From the NCBI GenBank assembly GCA_030653975.1, contig JAURYH010000028.1, positions 124,001 to 188,000 of the forward strand: a DNA stretch of 64,000 nt. The letters run 5' to 3'. This document shows positions 8,856 through 19,296 of this stretch, in pieces. The stretch comes from Hydrogenophaga sp. GTDB taxonomy: Bacteria; Pseudomonadota; Gammaproteobacteria; Burkholderiales; Burkholderiaceae_C. The position numbers and the translations under genes are program-made. Numbering within the stretch: position 1 is the first letter of the stretch; each line of letters opens with the position of its first letter. The notes below the pieces were generated by a model. That model saw only the letters and a program-made list of their open reading frames with translations. It made no database searches and was not told where the DNA came from.

Positions 8856-9758
8856 ATGACAAAGGCCTACAGGGGCCGCTTTGCCCCTTCGCCCACCGGC
8901 CCGCTGCATGCGGGCTCGCTCGTGGCAGCGCTGGCCAGCTGGCTGGACGCCCGCGCCCACGGCGGCCGCTGGATCGTGCGCATCGAAGACGTGGACACCC
9001 CGCGCTGCGTGCCGGGCACCGACCGGCTCATCCTGCGGCAGCTCGCCACCTGCGGCCTGGTCAGTGACGAACCCGAGGTCTGGCAGTCGGAACGGGGCGA
9101 TCTCTACCAGCAAGCACTGAACCAGCTGGTCGCCAGCGGTCGCGCCTACCCCTGCGGCTGCTCGCGCAAGGACGTTGAAGCGGCGTTGCACGCGACAGGG
9201 CTGGGCCGCGAGCGCCACCACGCCGCCGTCTACCCCGGCACCTGTCGCCCCGAGCGCGGGGGCCTGCAAGGCAAACCCGCCAGGGCCTGGCGCTTCCGCC
9301 TGGACGACGGGCACGCCGAGCTGCGCTGGACCGACCGACGCCTCGGCCCGCAATCCCAGAACCTCCGTGCCGAGGTCGGCGACTTCATCCTGAAACGCGC
9401 CGACGGCCTCTGGGCCTACCAGCTCGCCGTGGTGGTGGACGACGCCGCGCAGGGCATCACCCACGTGGTGCGCGGCGAAGACCTCGCCGACAACACACCG
9501 CGCCAGATCGCGCTGCAGCAGGCGCTCGGCCTGCCCCTGCCGGCTTACCTGCACACCCCGCTGGTGCTGGGCACCAACGGTGAAAAGCTCAGCAAACAGA
9601 ACGGGGCTCAGGCGCTGGACCTGAGCGAACCGGTGCTGGCGCTGCACCGCGCGGCCGCATCACTGGGGCTGACCGTGGCTCCGGGATCGGTCTCGGAAGC
9701 CCTCGGCGCCTGGATGGCCCAGTGGAGCGAGAGACTCAGCCTTTGCGCCCACCCATGA
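8856..9758 (+). CDS. gluQ: Glutamyl-Q tRNA(Asp) synthetase
   Basis: A 300-residue truncated class I glutamyl synthetase lacking the anticodon-binding domain. [14 protein letters not shown] holds the HIGH-type motif (HAGS) and [10 protein letters not shown] the KMSKS-type motif. CGCSRKD with downstream Tyr and Cys matches the zinc site of the family. The enzyme attaches glutamate to queuosine in tRNA(Asp), giving glutamyl-queuosine, and needs no tRNA(Glu) recognition. The ATG at 8856 starts directly before the conserved [11 protein letters not shown]. Its 3' end overlaps the convergent small membrane protein gene by 23 bases. Confidence 0.93.
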   Translation: MTKAYRGRFAPSPTGPLHAGSLVAALASWLDARAHGGRWIVRIEDVDTPRCVPGTDRLILRQLATCGLVSDEPEVWQSERGDLYQQALNQLVASGRAYPCGCSRKDVEAALHATGLGRERHHAAVYPGTCRPERGGLQGKPARAWRFRLDDGHAELRWTDRRLGPQSQNLRAEVGDFILKRADGLWAYQLAVVVDDAAQGITHVVRGEDLADNTPRQIALQQALGLPLPAYLHTPLVLGTNGEKLSKQNGAQALDLSEPVLALHRAAASLGLTVAPGSVSEALGAWMAQWSERLSLCAHP

Positions 9759-9957
9759 CCAGCACCAGGCCACCCACCACGATGGCGCCCAGGCCCGCCC
9801 ACAGCGGCACGTTGACGGTCTTCTTTTCTTTCACGGTCAGCTCCAGCGGCCCCAGCTTCACGGCAGTGCTGTCCTGCGTGTAGCTGAAGCCGCCGTAGAT
9901 CAGGGCCAGCGCGCCGCCGGCGATCAGGACGAGTGCGATGAGTTTGGTGGCGTTCAT
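9736..9957 (-). CDS. Small two-helix membrane protein (DUF3185-like)
   Basis: A 73-residue protein with an N-terminal hydrophobic segment (residues 5-25), a central charged stretch [14 protein letters not shown], and a second hydrophobic segment (52-70) ending in GGRKG. Layout and length resemble DUF3185-type proteins of unknown function. It converges on gluQ with overlapping 3' ends. ATG 9957 is the only reasonable start. Confidence 0.65.
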   Translation of the reverse strand: MNATKLIALVLIAGGALALIYGGFSYTQDSTAVKLGPLELTVKEKKTVNVPLWAGLGAIVVGGLVLVMGGRKG

Positions 9958-10079
9958 GGGGGTTCTCTAAAAAGGTTGTGGAAGCAGTCACCCCCATTCT
10001 GCCCCCGAAGGGCGATCACAGCACACGCGGCGTGACAGACCCGGGCTTCTACAATCTGACACCCCTCTCGCGCCGCACC

Positions 10080-10838
10080 ATGAACCCCGACATCCCCGAC
10101 ACCCCCACAGCCGACCCGGCCCCCCACCCGTCCGGCACACCACGGCCCGATGGCGTGCCCTTCATGCGTGTGATCAAGAGCTATGTGCTGCGCGCCGGGC
10201 GCACCGGCCCGGGCCAGGCCCGTGCCTACGAACAGTTCGGTCCGCGCTTCCTGCTGAACTACGACCCCAGCCAGACCCTGGACGCCACGGCCGCCTTCGG
10301 CCGCGCGGCGCCACTGATCATGGAGATCGGCTTCGGCATGGGCGGCGCCACGGCGCACATCGCCACCGTGCGCCCGGACGACAACTTCCTCTGCTGCGAG
10401 GTGCACGAACCCGGCGTGGGTGCGCTGCTCAAGCTCGTCGGAGAACAAGGCCTCCAGAACATCCGCATCTTCCGCCACGACGCGGTCGAGGTGCTCGACC
10501 ACATGCTGCCCGAACAAAGCCTGGACGGTGTGCACATCTTTTTCCCCGATCCCTGGCACAAGAGCCGCCACCACAAGCGCCGCCTGATCCAGACCCCGTT
10601 CGTCAACCGCCTGGCGCGCCACCTCAAACCCGGCGGCTACCTGCACCTGGCCACCGATTGGCAGCCCTACGCCGAGCAGATGCTGCAGGTACTGAGCGCC
10701 GAGCCGCTGCTGAAGAACACGGCAACGGAGGGCGATGGCTACGCGCCCCAGCCTGACTACCGGCCGCTCACCAAGTTTGAAAACCGCGGCCTCAAGCTCG
10801 GCCACGGGGTCTGGGACCTCGTGTTCCGCCGGGTCTGA
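10080..10838 (+). CDS. trmB: tRNA (guanine-N7-)-methyltransferase
   Basis: A 252-residue SAM-dependent enzyme that forms m7G46 in tRNAs. The SAM-binding motif [10 protein letters not shown] is near residue 80, [13 protein letters not shown] follows, and the TrmB hallmark [16 protein letters not shown] is near 157, with [13 protein letters not shown] after it. The ATG at 10080 is chosen; 34 upstream in-frame codons are not family-like. The N-terminal 30 residues are proline-rich and variable. Confidence 0.95.
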   Translation: MNPDIPDTPTADPAPHPSGTPRPDGVPFMRVIKSYVLRAGRTGPGQARAYEQFGPRFLLNYDPSQTLDATAAFGRAAPLIMEIGFGMGGATAHIATVRPDDNFLCCEVHEPGVGALLKLVGEQGLQNIRIFRHDAVEVLDHMLPEQSLDGVHIFFPDPWHKSRHHKRRLIQTPFVNRLARHLKPGGYLHLATDWQPYAEQMLQVLSAEPLLKNTATEGDGYAPQPDYRPLTKFENRGLKLGHGVWDLVFRRV

Positions 10839-11078
10839 GCGGCGAAAAGGCCCAGCGCGGGTAGCGAGCCTCACCGCTGAGCAGGCGGGTCGGGCGGGGC
10901 TGCGCTGGACGGACCGTCGCTTCCGGTGGTTGAGGATGTGGCAGGAACGTGTGGATGAAGCATGGTTCCGGCGGGTTGTTTTCGTGCACATGGGTGGACC
11001 GCACCTGCACCAACATGCCACACTGCCACATCGCACCGTCCGCGATGTTGTTTCTGCCAGAAAGAACTGCCCATCACC

Positions 11079-11627
11079 ATGACCCACACCACGCCAATGG
11101 AAGCGGTTGACCCGCACATCGCCACCAAAGACATCTCCACCGTCACCCGCTCGGGCCAGCGCAAGCAGCGCCTGATCCAGGATGTCCAGGTGCGTGAAGC
11201 GATCACCCATGAAGACGAGCGTGGGGAAATCGTGGAAATGCTCAGCCAGTCCTGGGGCTTCCACCCGGCACCAGTGCACCATGTGTACGCGTCCCTGATC
11301 CGGCCGGGCAAGATCAAGGGCTGGGTCTACCACAAGCATCAGTGCGACCGCATGTTCTCGCTGACGGGTTTTGTGAAATATGTGCTCTGGGACATGCGCT
11401 CGGACTCGCCCACACACGGTCTGGTCAACGAGATCTACCTGACGGAGCGAAACCGTGGTCTGCTCCTGATTCCCCCCTACGTGGTGCACGCCGTGCAGAA
11501 CATCGGGTTGACCGACGCGGTGTTCATCAACATGCCCACCGAGCCCTACAACCACGAGAATCCGGACAAGTACCGGGTGGCGCCCGAAAGCGTGCCCTAC
11601 AGCTTTGACAAAGGGCCCGGCTGGTGA
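11079..11627 (+). CDS. RmlC-like cupin (dTDP-sugar 3,5-epimerase family)
   Basis: A 182-residue single-cupin protein. IRPGKIKGWVYHKHQCDRMF and LLLIPPYVVHAVQNIG correspond to the strand pairs and histidines of dTDP-4-dehydrorhamnose 3,5-epimerases, but the usual RGLHYQ signature is altered, so substrate and even epimerase activity are uncertain. ATG 11079 is the family-like start. The stop overlaps the GTG start of a glycosyltransferase by four bases, so the two are translationally coupled and probably act on one glycan. The 240 bases upstream (10839-11078) contain no gene I can support. Confidence 0.75.
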   Translation: MTHTTPMEAVDPHIATKDISTVTRSGQRKQRLIQDVQVREAITHEDERGEIVEMLSQSWGFHPAPVHHVYASLIRPGKIKGWVYHKHQCDRMFSLTGFVKYVLWDMRSDSPTHGLVNEIYLTERNRGLLLIPPYVVHAVQNIGLTDAVFINMPTEPYNHENPDKYRVAPESVPYSFDKGPGW

Positions 11628-12928
11628 ACACGGGGCCCGCTCCCTGCTTCAGCGTCATCGTCGCCACCTACAACTGGAGCAGCGCACTGGCGCTGGCTTT
11701 GTCCAGCGTGCTGGATCAGACCGAACAGGATTTCGAGCTGCTGGTGATCGGCGACGCGTGCACCGACGACAGCGAGGCGGTGGTGGCCGGCTTGAACGAC
11801 CCGCGGGTGCGTTGGATCAACCTGGACCACAACTGCGGCAGCCAATGGGGACCCAACAACGTCGGTCTGTCGCAGGCCCGGGGTCGCTATGTGGCCTACC
11901 TGGGCCACGACGACCTGTGGGCGCCGCGGCACCTGGAGGCAGCGCGCCAGTGTTTTGACGCCACCCACGCCGAGGTACTTGCGGCGGGGTGTCTGCTCTA
12001 CGGCCCACCGACCTCGGGTCTGCGGGCGCTGACCGGATTCTTTCCCAACGACCGGTTCACCCCTCTGCACTTCTTTCCGCCCTCGTCGCTGATTCACACG
12101 ATGGAGGCCGCGCACCGCGCGGGTGGCTGGGTAGGCCCGGAGGTGTCGCGCACCGCGGTGGACCAGGAGTTTCTGCTTCGCCTGCAGGAGTCCGGGGCAC
12201 GGTTTGCATCAACCGGCGAAATCTCGGTCTTCAAGTTCAATGCCGCCTGGCGCCGCAACGCCTACCGGCTCCGCGACGTGGCCGAACAACGTGCATGTCT
12301 GACTGCCCTGCGCGAGAACAGCCCGGCCTACCTCATGAGGGAGCTGACGACCGCGCTGCGTGCGGCCAGCGAAGACCGGCTGCTGCGAATCGAAACCCCG
12401 TTGAACGCCGAGCGCGGTGCCACGGTGGGAGCCGGTCGAAACCAGGCGTTCAAGGGCTCGCACCGCCAGGCCGCCGGACCACCCTTGGTGCCGGACCAGA
12501 CACTGCGTTTTGACTGCGAAGACGAGTTCGCCGGCTTCGAATGGCATGGCCTAGAGATGGACGCCGGCGGCACCCGGTACCGCTGGATCGGTCCATGCCA
12601 CCAAGCCTCGCGGACGCTGCCGGTCGGCCTGGACCGACCGGTGAACATCACGATCAGGGTCGTGCTCGAAATTCAGGACGGCCTGCTGAACACCTCGTCG
12701 CTCAGCGTGAACCAACACCCGGTCGATTCAACCTGGGTCCAGCCCTGTGACCACGGCTTCGAATGGCACGCGCATGTGGATCCGACCCACTGGAGTGACG
12801 CAGATCGCGCCGAGCTGATGGTGACCATCACGGTGCCATCGACACACCGCCCGCTGGACCTCGGCATCAATGACGACCGGCGCTGGCTGGGCCTGGCCAT
12901 CGGCTGGATCGAGGTCCGACCGGCTTGA
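11624..12928 (+). CDS. Family 2 glycosyltransferase with C-terminal accessory domain
   Basis: A 434-residue protein starting at GTG. Residues 8-210 form a GT-A domain: FSVIVATYNWSSALALALSS at the N terminus and YLGHDDLW near residue 92 in place of the usual DxD. Residues from about 285 to 434 form a separate part (FEWHGLEMDAGGTRYRWIG, then beta-strand-rich sequence ending in WLGLAIGWIEV) that I cannot assign; similar tryptophan-rich beta domains occur in polysaccharide-modifying proteins. Coupled to the RmlC-like gene, it likely transfers a sugar to a surface glycan. No polymerase or transport genes are adjacent. Confidence 0.8.
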   Translation: MNTGPAPCFSVIVATYNWSSALALALSSVLDQTEQDFELLVIGDACTDDSEAVVAGLNDPRVRWINLDHNCGSQWGPNNVGLSQARGRYVAYLGHDDLWAPRHLEAARQCFDATHAEVLAAGCLLYGPPTSGLRALTGFFPNDRFTPLHFFPPSSLIHTMEAAHRAGGWVGPEVSRTAVDQEFLLRLQESGARFASTGEISVFKFNAAWRRNAYRLRDVAEQRACLTALRENSPAYLMRELTTALRAASEDRLLRIETPLNAERGATVGAGRNQAFKGSHRQAAGPPLVPDQTLRFDCEDEFAGFEWHGLEMDAGGTRYRWIGPCHQASRTLPVGLDRPVNITIRVVLEIQDGLLNTSSLSVNQHPVDSTWVQPCDHGFEWHAHVDPTHWSDADRAELMVTITVPSTHRPLDLGINDDRRWLGLAIGWIEVRPA

Positions 12929-12988
12929 GCCCTGGCGACCGACCGCAGCTGCTCACAGGGGCGGAGCAAGGCCCATCCCGAGAGTGTC

Positions 12989-13252
12989 TCAATCGTCGTT
13001 GTCTTCGTCGTCCGGGTCCAGCGCGGCGTCGGCCCCCGCACCGATGAGCTTGCCGCCGATCCTGGCGGTGCCCACGACCGCGTCCACCGCCAGGCCCGCC
13101 ACGCCCACGACCGCCGAGGCGGCCACATCGACCACGGCCACCACCGCGCAGCCGCTGAGCAGCAGGCTGGCCACACCGAGCGCCAGCGCCAGGCGAACAT
13201 GGCCGGCGACGGTACGGATGGGGGTGTTTGAAAGGGCGGCGAAGTCGGTCAC
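12989..13252 (-). CDS. Small putative lipoprotein
   Basis: An 87-residue protein read from a GTG at 13252 with AGGA upstream. A lipobox LLLSGC (cysteine near residue 35) follows a hydrophobic signal, after which come valine- and glycine-rich helical segments (VVDVAASAVVGVAGLAVDAVVG) and an acidic end DPDDEDNDD. The lipobox predicts an acylated envelope protein. It is divergent from the pseudouridine synthase with a 63-base gap. Function unknown. Confidence 0.6.
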   Translation of the reverse strand: MTDFAALSNTPIRTVAGHVRLALALGVASLLLSGCAVVAVVDVAASAVVGVAGLAVDAVVGTARIGGKLIGAGADAALDPDDEDNDD

Positions 13253-13315
13253 GGCGGGGTCCTGTGTTGAAGGCGCAGAGAATACCCGGATTCCCCTTCC
13301 ACACACTCCCCCACC

Positions 13316-14257
13316 GTGGCCCGATCCCCCAGAAATCCGCTCATCTCCGCCCGCGACGGCGTGTCGCCCAGCTGCGTCGCGCTGCCGGGGCTCAAGGCCG
13401 GTGACCAGCGCTGGCCCGGCGTGATCGATTTTCTGGACCAGCGCCTGCCCACGGTGGGCCGCGCCGTGTGGGCCGAGCGGCTGGCCACGGGCTTGGTGCT
13501 CGACGAAGCGGGCCAGGCCGTGCCGCCCGACGCCCCCTATCGGGGCGACACGCGGCTGTACTACTACCGTGCGCTGCCGGACGAAAGGGTGGTGCCGTTT
13601 GAAGCCACGGTGATCTTCCAGGACGCGCACCTGGTGGTGGCCGACAAGCCGCACTTCCTGCCCGTGACGCCGGGCGGGCGCTACGTACAGCAGACCTTGC
13701 TGGTGCGCCTGCAACGCCAGCTGGGCCTGCCACAACTGGCACCGCTGCACCGCATCGATCGCGAAACCGCCGGGCTGGTGCTGTTGGCCGTGAACCCTGC
13801 CGAGCGTGGGGCTTACCACGCGCTCTTCAGCGGGCGCACCATGCACAAGACCTACGAAGCCATCGCGCCGGCCACCGACGCATGGACCTGGCCGCACACG
13901 CGCCGCAGCCGCATCGTGGAACACCCGACCGACTTCTACCGCATGAACGAGGTGGCTGGCGAGCCGAACAGCGAGACACGCATCGATGTGCTGGAGCGGC
14001 GCGGCGACTGGGCGCGCTATGCGCTGGAACCCGTCACCGGCAAGCGCCACCAGCTGCGGGTGCACATGAACGCGGTCGGCCTGCCCATCGTGGGCGACCA
14101 GCTGTACCCGACCGTGCTGCACGGGCCGGACGAAGAGGAAGATTTTTCTGTCCCACTGCGCCTGCTGGCCAAGGGCATGGCGTTCACCGACCCGGTGACC
14201 GGCGAGAACCGGCAGTTTGAGAGCGGGCTGAGCCTGGACTGGCCCAGCCCTGACTGA
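13316..14257 (+). CDS. RluA-family pseudouridine synthase
   Basis: A 313-residue enzyme of the RluA fold. The catalytic aspartate is in LHRIDRETAGLVLL (near residue 145); VADKPHFLPVTPGG and GKRHQLRVHMNAVGLPIVGD are the flanking family motifs. These enzymes isomerise uridine to pseudouridine in rRNA or tRNA; the target cannot be told from sequence. It has no obvious S4 domain at the N terminus. Translation starts at GTG 13316. It converges on alaS, with stop codons separated by three bases. Confidence 0.85.
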   Translation: MARSPRNPLISARDGVSPSCVALPGLKAGDQRWPGVIDFLDQRLPTVGRAVWAERLATGLVLDEAGQAVPPDAPYRGDTRLYYYRALPDERVVPFEATVIFQDAHLVVADKPHFLPVTPGGRYVQQTLLVRLQRQLGLPQLAPLHRIDRETAGLVLLAVNPAERGAYHALFSGRTMHKTYEAIAPATDAWTWPHTRRSRIVEHPTDFYRMNEVAGEPNSETRIDVLERRGDWARYALEPVTGKRHQLRVHMNAVGLPIVGDQLYPTVLHGPDEEEDFSVPLRLLAKGMAFTDPVTGENRQFESGLSLDWPSPD

Positions 14258-14260
14258 GCT

Positions 14261-16882
14261 TTACACCCGCTCTGCCACCCAGGCCTGCACCGAGGCCAAT
14301 GCCTTCGGCAGACCCGAGGCATCGGTGCCGCCGGCCATGGCCATGTCGGGCTTGCCGCCGCCCTTGCCACCCACCTGCTGGGCGACGAAGTTCACCAGCT
14401 CGCCGGCCTTGACCTTGGCCATCACATCGGCCGTCACGCCCGCAGCAATCTGCACCTTGCCGCCGTCCACCGCGGCCAGCACGATGGCCGCCGACTTGAG
14501 CTTGTCCTTCAGCTTGTCCATGGTTTCGCGCAGGCCTTTGGCATCGGCGCCGGCCAGCACCGCCGACAGCACCTGGATGCCCTTGACCTCCACCGCCTGG
14601 TTCACCAGCTCGTCGCCCTGCGCCGAGGCCAGCCGGCTCTTGAGCGCGTTCATGTCTTTTTCCAGATCGCGCATCTGCTCCAGCAGCGCGCCCACGCGCG
14701 CGGGCACCTCGCCGGGCGTGACCTTGAGCGTGCCGGCCACGCCGCCGAGCGTGGCTTCCATGCCCTGCACATAGCTCAGCGCGTTCAGGCCCGTCACCGC
14801 TTCCACGCGGCGCACACCCGCGGCCACGCCGCCTTCGGCGGTGATGGTGAAGAAGCCGATGTCACCCGTGGCCTTGACGTGTGTACCGCCGCAGAGCTCG
14901 CGGCTGGAGCCGATGTCGAGCACACGCACCGACTCACCGTATTTCTCGCCGAACAGCATCATGGCGCCGGTCTTCTGGGCCGACTCGATATCCATCACGC
15001 GCGCCTGCGTCGCCGCGTTGGCGACGATCTCGGCGTTCACACGCTGCTCGATGTCGCGGATCTGCGCGTCCGTCACCGGCGCGTTGTGCGTGAAGTCGAA
15101 GCGCGTCTTGTCGGCGTCGACCAGGCTGCCTTTCTGCTGCACATGCGTGCCCAGCACTTCGCGCAAGGCCTTGTGCATCAGGTGCGTGACCGAGTGGTTG
15201 CGCACGGTGGCGGCGCGCTGCGCGGTGTCCACGGCCGCGGTGACGGTGTCGCCCACGGCCAGCGTGCCCTGCTCCATCGTGCCGTGGTGGCCAAAGACGT
15301 CGGACTTGATCTTCTGCGTGTCGCCCACGGCGAACTTCGCCGAACCGCTGGTGATGAGACCTTCGTCGCCCACCTGGCCACCGCTCTCGGCGTAGAAGGG
15401 CGTGGTGTCCAGCACCACGACACCCTGTTGACCGGCCTTGAGTTCGGCCACGGGCGTGCCGTCCAGGTACAGCGCCACCACCTTGCCCGTGGCTTCGAGC
15501 TGTTCGTAACCGACGAAAGTGTTGCCAGCCCCGGCGTACTCCAGCGCCTTGTCCATCTTGAACTTGCCGGCCGCACGGCCCTTGGCCTTCTGCGCTTCCA
15601 TGGCGGCGTGGAAACCGGCTTCGTCCACCGTCAGGCCGCGCTCGCGGCACACGTCACCCGAGAGGTCAAGCGGGAAGCCGTAGGTGTCGTGCAGCTTGAA
15701 GGCCACGTCGCCCGGCAGCACTTTCGCACCATCTGCCAGGGCGGCGTCCAGGATCTCCATGCCGTTGGCCAGCGTTTCGTAGAAACGCTCTTCTTCGGTC
15801 TTGAGCACCTCGGTGATGCGCTGCGCCTGGCTCGCCAGGTTCGGATAAGCCTCGCCCATCACAGCCACCAGGTCAGGCACCAGCTTGTGGAAGAACGGCG
15901 TCTTCTGGCCGAGCTTGTAGCCGTGGCGGATGGCGCGGCGCACGATGCGGCGCTGCACGTAGCCGCGGCCTTCGTTGCTGGGGATCACGCCGTCGCTGAT
16001 GAGGAACGCCGTGGCGCGGATGTGGTCGGCGATCACCTTGAGCGAGGGGTTGCTCAGGTCGGTGGTGCCGGTCTCGCGGCCGGCGGCCTTGATCAGCGCA
16101 TCGAAGATGTCGATTTCATAGTTGCTGTGCACGTGCTGCAGGATCGCGGCCAGGCGCTCCAGGCCCATGCCGGTGTCCACGCAGGGGGCGGGCAGCGGCG
16201 TGACGGCGCCGGTCTCGTCCATGTTGAACTGCATGAACACGTTGTTCCAGATCTCGATGAAGCGGTCGCCGTCTTCATCGGGGCTGCCGGGAGGGCCGCC
16301 GGCGATGTGGTCGCCGTGGTCGTAGAAGATTTCCGAGCAGGGGCCGCAGGGGCCGGTGTCGGCCATCATCCAGAAGTTGTCGCTCTTGTAGCGCCCGCCC
16401 TTGTTGTCGCCGATGCGGATCACGCGCTCGGGCGGCAGGCCGATCTCTTTGGTCCAGATGTCGTAGGCCTCGTCGTCCTCTTCGTACACCGTGGCCAGCA
16501 GGCGCTCGGCCGGCAGCTTGTAGACCTCGGTCAGCAGTTCCCAGGCCCACTTCAGGCTCTCGCGCTTGAAGTAGTCGCCAAACGACCAGTTGCCCAGCAT
16601 TTCAAAAAAGGTGTGGTGGCGGGCGGTGTAGCCCACGTTTTCCAGGTCGTTGTGTTTGCCGCCGGCGCGCAGACAGGCCTGCACCGAGGCCGCGCGCACG
16701 TAGGGGCGCTTGTCGGTGCCGAGGAACACGTCCTTGAACTGGACCATGCCCGAGTTGGTGAACATGAGCGTGGGATCGTTGCCCGGCACCAGACCGCTGG
16801 AGGGCACCACGGTGTGGCCCTTGGAGGCGAAGAAGTCCAGGAAGGTCTTGCGGATGTCGGCAACGGAGGCTGGGCGGGTCAT
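14261..16882 (-). CDS. alaS: Alanyl-tRNA synthetase
   Basis: An 873-residue full-length synthetase. The class II catalytic domain opens the protein ([40 protein letters not shown]). The editing domain zinc site is visible as HSVTHLMH (near 561) and [15 protein letters not shown] (near 664), which removes mischarged Ser and Gly. The C-Ala oligomerisation domain ends with [18 protein letters not shown] 16882 precedes the conserved IRKTFLDFF; an in-frame extension to 16921 is rejected because it lacks similarity. It also contributes to charging control of tRNA(Ala) only; no regulatory leader is evident. Confidence 0.97.
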   Translation of the reverse strand: MTRPASVADIRKTFLDFFASKGHTVVPSSGLVPGNDPTLMFTNSGMVQFKDVFLGTDKRPYVRAASVQACLRAGGKHNDLENVGYTARHHTFFEMLGNWSFGDYFKRESLKWAWELLTEVYKLPAERLLATVYEEDDEAYDIWTKEIGLPPERVIRIGDNKGGRYKSDNFWMMADTGPCGPCSEIFYDHGDHIAGGPPGSPDEDGDRFIEIWNNVFMQFNMDETGAVTPLPAPCVDTGMGLERLAAILQHVHSNYEIDIFDALIKAAGRETGTTDLSNPSLKVIADHIRATAFLISDGVIPSNEGRGYVQRRIVRRAIRHGYKLGQKTPFFHKLVPDLVAVMGEAYPNLASQAQRITEVLKTEEERFYETLANGMEILDAALADGAKVLPGDVAFKLHDTYGFPLDLSGDVCRERGLTVDEAGFHAAMEAQKAKGRAAGKFKMDKALEYAGAGNTFVGYEQLEATGKVVALYLDGTPVAELKAGQQGVVVLDTTPFYAESGGQVGDEGLITSGSAKFAVGDTQKIKSDVFGHHGTMEQGTLAVGDTVTAAVDTAQRAATVRNHSVTHLMHKALREVLGTHVQQKGSLVDADKTRFDFTHNAPVTDAQIRDIEQRVNAEIVANAATQARVMDIESAQKTGAMMLFGEKYGESVRVLDIGSSRELCGGTHVKATGDIGFFTITAEGGVAAGVRRVEAVTGLNALSYVQGMEATLGGVAGTLKVTPGEVPARVGALLEQMRDLEKDMNALKSRLASAQGDELVNQAVEVKGIQVLSAVLAGADAKGLRETMDKLKDKLKSAAIVLAAVDGGKVQIAAGVTADVMAKVKAGELVNFVAQQVGGKGGGKPDMAMAGGTDASGLPKALASVQAWVAERV

Positions 16883-16975
16883 GTCGGTGGTGCTTCGTGC
16901 GGGTTCAGAACAGCTTGCCATTATCGCCGGGCCTGCCCTCTGCCGAGCCGGCCCGACCCGCGTCCGGGCAGGCGC

Positions 16976-17905
16976 CTAACGGATCAACGCAGCGCCGCCC
17001 AGCACGTGCCCTTCGAGCGTGGGGCGCACGGCCGTGAGAAAGTTGCTCAGCGATTCCGGCAACACGGCGCCCTTGCGCCAGGCCAGCCCCACCTCCAGAT
17101 GCGGCAGGCCCTGGGCAAGCGGTCGCGCTTCGATGCGGTCGCCTTCCAGTGACCAGGGCCGGTACAGCATGTCGGGCAGCACGGAACAGCCCGCGCCAGT
17201 GGCCACCAGGCTGCGCACGGCTTCCACCGACGAGGTGCGGATCAGCACCGTGGGATCCACGCCGCCGGCGTTCCACAAGGCGGTGGTGGCGTCACCCAAC
17301 TCATCCACCTGCAACAAGACGAGCGATTGCCGGGCCAGTTCGGTGGCCTCGATTTTTTCCTCGCCAACCAGGCGGTGGTTGACGGGGAGCCACACCCGCC
17401 AGCCCGAACGCAGAACGGTTTCGGTTTCCAGCGCCTGGCGGTTTTGCAGCTGGGACACCACGATCAGGGCAACATCGAGTTCGCCGCTGATCAGCAGGTG
17501 CTCCAGGTAGTCGCGCCGGTCCTCGGTGATCTGCACCTGAATCCGCGGGAACACGCGGCGGAACCGGTCCAGCAGGAACGGCAGGTAGTAGCCCACCATC
17601 AGGCTGGTCACGCCCACGTTGAGGCTGCCCGTGACGGTGTGCGGCCGTGAGGCCAGCGCATCGCGTGCGTTGCGCATGGCCACATCGATCTGGTGGGCGT
17701 GGCGCAGGAACTGGTGACCCGCGTGGGTGAGCGACATGCCGCGGGCCCGGCGCTCGAACAGCAAGGTGCCCAGATCGGCCTCCATCTGCGCAATGGCCTG
17801 CGACACGACCGATTGCGAGACCCCCAGTTCATGGATGGCGGCCGAGATGGAACCGGATTCAGCGACCGCTATGAAATACCGAATGCTCTTGAACGAGGTG
17901 CTCAT
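16976..17905 (-). CDS. LysR-family regulator facing the first polyamine transporter
   Basis: A 309-residue LysR protein: helix-turn-helix SGSISAAIHELGVSQSVVSQAI near residues 17-38, followed by LLFERRARGMSLTHAGHQFL, then a substrate-binding domain. The adjacent divergent operon encodes a polyamine-type ABC transporter and an aldehyde dehydrogenase, so it most likely senses a polyamine-related metabolite and controls that operon and itself. The 232-base intergenic region is noticeably AT-richer than the surroundings around 17930-18040, consistent with overlapping promoters, but I cannot assign a specific binding site. Confidence 0.87.
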   Translation of the reverse strand: MSTSFKSIRYFIAVAESGSISAAIHELGVSQSVVSQAIAQMEADLGTLLFERRARGMSLTHAGHQFLRHAHQIDVAMRNARDALASRPHTVTGSLNVGVTSLMVGYYLPFLLDRFRRVFPRIQVQITEDRRDYLEHLLISGELDVALIVVSQLQNRQALETETVLRSGWRVWLPVNHRLVGEEKIEATELARQSLVLLQVDELGDATTALWNAGGVDPTVLIRTSSVEAVRSLVATGAGCSVLPDMLYRPWSLEGDRIEARPLAQGLPHLEVGLAWRKGAVLPESLSNFLTAVRPTLEGHVLGGAALIR

Positions 17906-18137
17906 CGCGTCATTTCACTGTCTCAGGCACTGTTCTGGCTCATTTAAAGGGAAAACCCGCGATAGCACCGTTTTGAGGCATAGGGTAATCCACTAGATAA
18001 GCGCTTTTTGGTGCAAGGTTTCTGTTTTTCCGATGGATTGTATTGTCTGCCCGGGATGGCTCCACACGGAGGCGCTGCCTAAGATGCCATTCGGGCTCGC
18101 AGCTGCGTGCCCCAACCACGCACCTCAGGAGTCCCCT

Positions 18138-19289
18138 ATGTCCCCAACCCGCGCACTTCTCACCGGTTTGCTGGCCGTGGCCGCCACCACCGCCAGCTTC
18201 GCAGCTCCTCCCAAAGCCATCGGCAAAGGCGAAGGACAGCTCAACATCATTGCCTGGGCGGGCTACATCGAACGTGGCGAAACCGTCAAGGCCTACGACT
18301 GGACCACCGGCTTTGAAAAGGCATCGGGCTGCAAGGTCAACGTCAAGACCGCGGCCACCTCCGACGAAATGGTGTCCCTGATGAAGGCGGGCGGCCACGA
18401 CATCGTGACCGCCTCCGGCGACGCGAGCGGACGCCTGATCGCCTCCAAGCTGGTGCAGGAAGTGAATGTGGGCCTGGTGCCCAGCTACAAGAACATCGAC
18501 CCCCGCCTGCAGAACGCCGCCTGGCACACCGTGGACGGCAAGCACTACGGCGTGCCCTACCAGTCCGGCCCCAACGTGCTGATGTACAACACCGATGTCT
18601 TCAAGACGGCGCCGGACTCCTGGTCGGTGGTGTTCGAAGAACAGAACCTGCCCGACGGCAAATCCAACAAGGGCCGCGTGCAGGCCTACGACGGCGCCAT
18701 CTACATGGCAGATGCGGCGCTCTACCTGATGTCCAAGAAGCCCGAACTGGGCATCAAAGACCCCTATGAACTCAATCAAAAACAGTACGCCGCCGTGCTG
18801 GAGTTGCTGCGCGGCCAGAAGAAACTGACCCACCGCTACTGGCACGACGCCACGGTTCAGATGAACGACTTCAAGGGCGAAGGCATTGCGGCCTCGGGTT
18901 CCTGGGGCTTCATGGTCAACACGCTCAAGGGCGAGAAGAAACCGATTGCCTCTGTGGTGCCCAAGGAAGGTGCCACCGGCTGGGCCGACACCACCATGCT
19001 GCATGTCAACGCCAAGAACGTGAACTGCGCCTACCAGTGGATGGAGCACCAGCTCAGCGATGCGCTGCAGGCCCCGCTGGCCGAATGGTTTGGCACCGTG
19101 CCGGTCACCCCGGCCGCCTGCAAGGCCAAAGCCCCCGGTGGCAGCGACTTCTGCAAAGTCAACGGCTTTGACGACCTGAACAAGATCAAGTTCTGGAAGA
19201 CCCCCCAGGCCAAATGCGCCTCCCAGGGCACCTGTGTGCCTTATTCCAAGTGGGCGATGGACTACATCGCGATCATGGGCGGCCGGTAA
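18138..19289 (+). CDS. Polyamine-type ABC transporter substrate-binding protein (PotF/PotD-like)
   Basis: A 383-residue periplasmic receptor. Residues 1-23 form a Sec signal peptide (MSPTRALLTGLLAVAATTAS, cleaved near SFA-A). The mature part begins GQLNIIAWAGYIERG, the typical opening of putrescine/spermidine receptors, and continues YGVPYQSGPNVLMYNTDVF. Its C-terminal part has several cysteines that may form disulfides. ATG 18138 has AGGAG upstream. It is the first gene of a transporter operon (receptor, ATPase, two permeases, dehydrogenase), and the gap to the ATPase contains a structured repeat. Confidence 0.88.
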   Translation: MSPTRALLTGLLAVAATTASFAAPPKAIGKGEGQLNIIAWAGYIERGETVKAYDWTTGFEKASGCKVNVKTAATSDEMVSLMKAGGHDIVTASGDASGRLIASKLVQEVNVGLVPSYKNIDPRLQNAAWHTVDGKHYGVPYQSGPNVLMYNTDVFKTAPDSWSVVFEEQNLPDGKSNKGRVQAYDGAIYMADAALYLMSKKPELGIKDPYELNQKQYAAVLELLRGQKKLTHRYWHDATVQMNDFKGEGIAASGSWGFMVNTLKGEKKPIASVVPKEGATGWADTTMLHVNAKNVNCAYQWMEHQLSDALQAPLAEWFGTVPVTPAACKAKAPGGSDFCKVNGFDDLNKIKFWKTPQAKCASQGTCVPYSKWAMDYIAIMGGR

Positions 19290-19296
19290 TAGGAAT

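Noticed and set aside
10792-11031. Short minus-strand frame in the gap before the RmlC-like gene
   Set aside because: No ribosome binding site, Pro/Arg-rich random composition, and it overlaps the 3' end of trmB.
14879-17152. A 757-codon open frame antisense to alaS
   Set aside because: alaS motifs are complete on the minus strand; the plus-strand frame has no recognisable domain and a repetitive composition.
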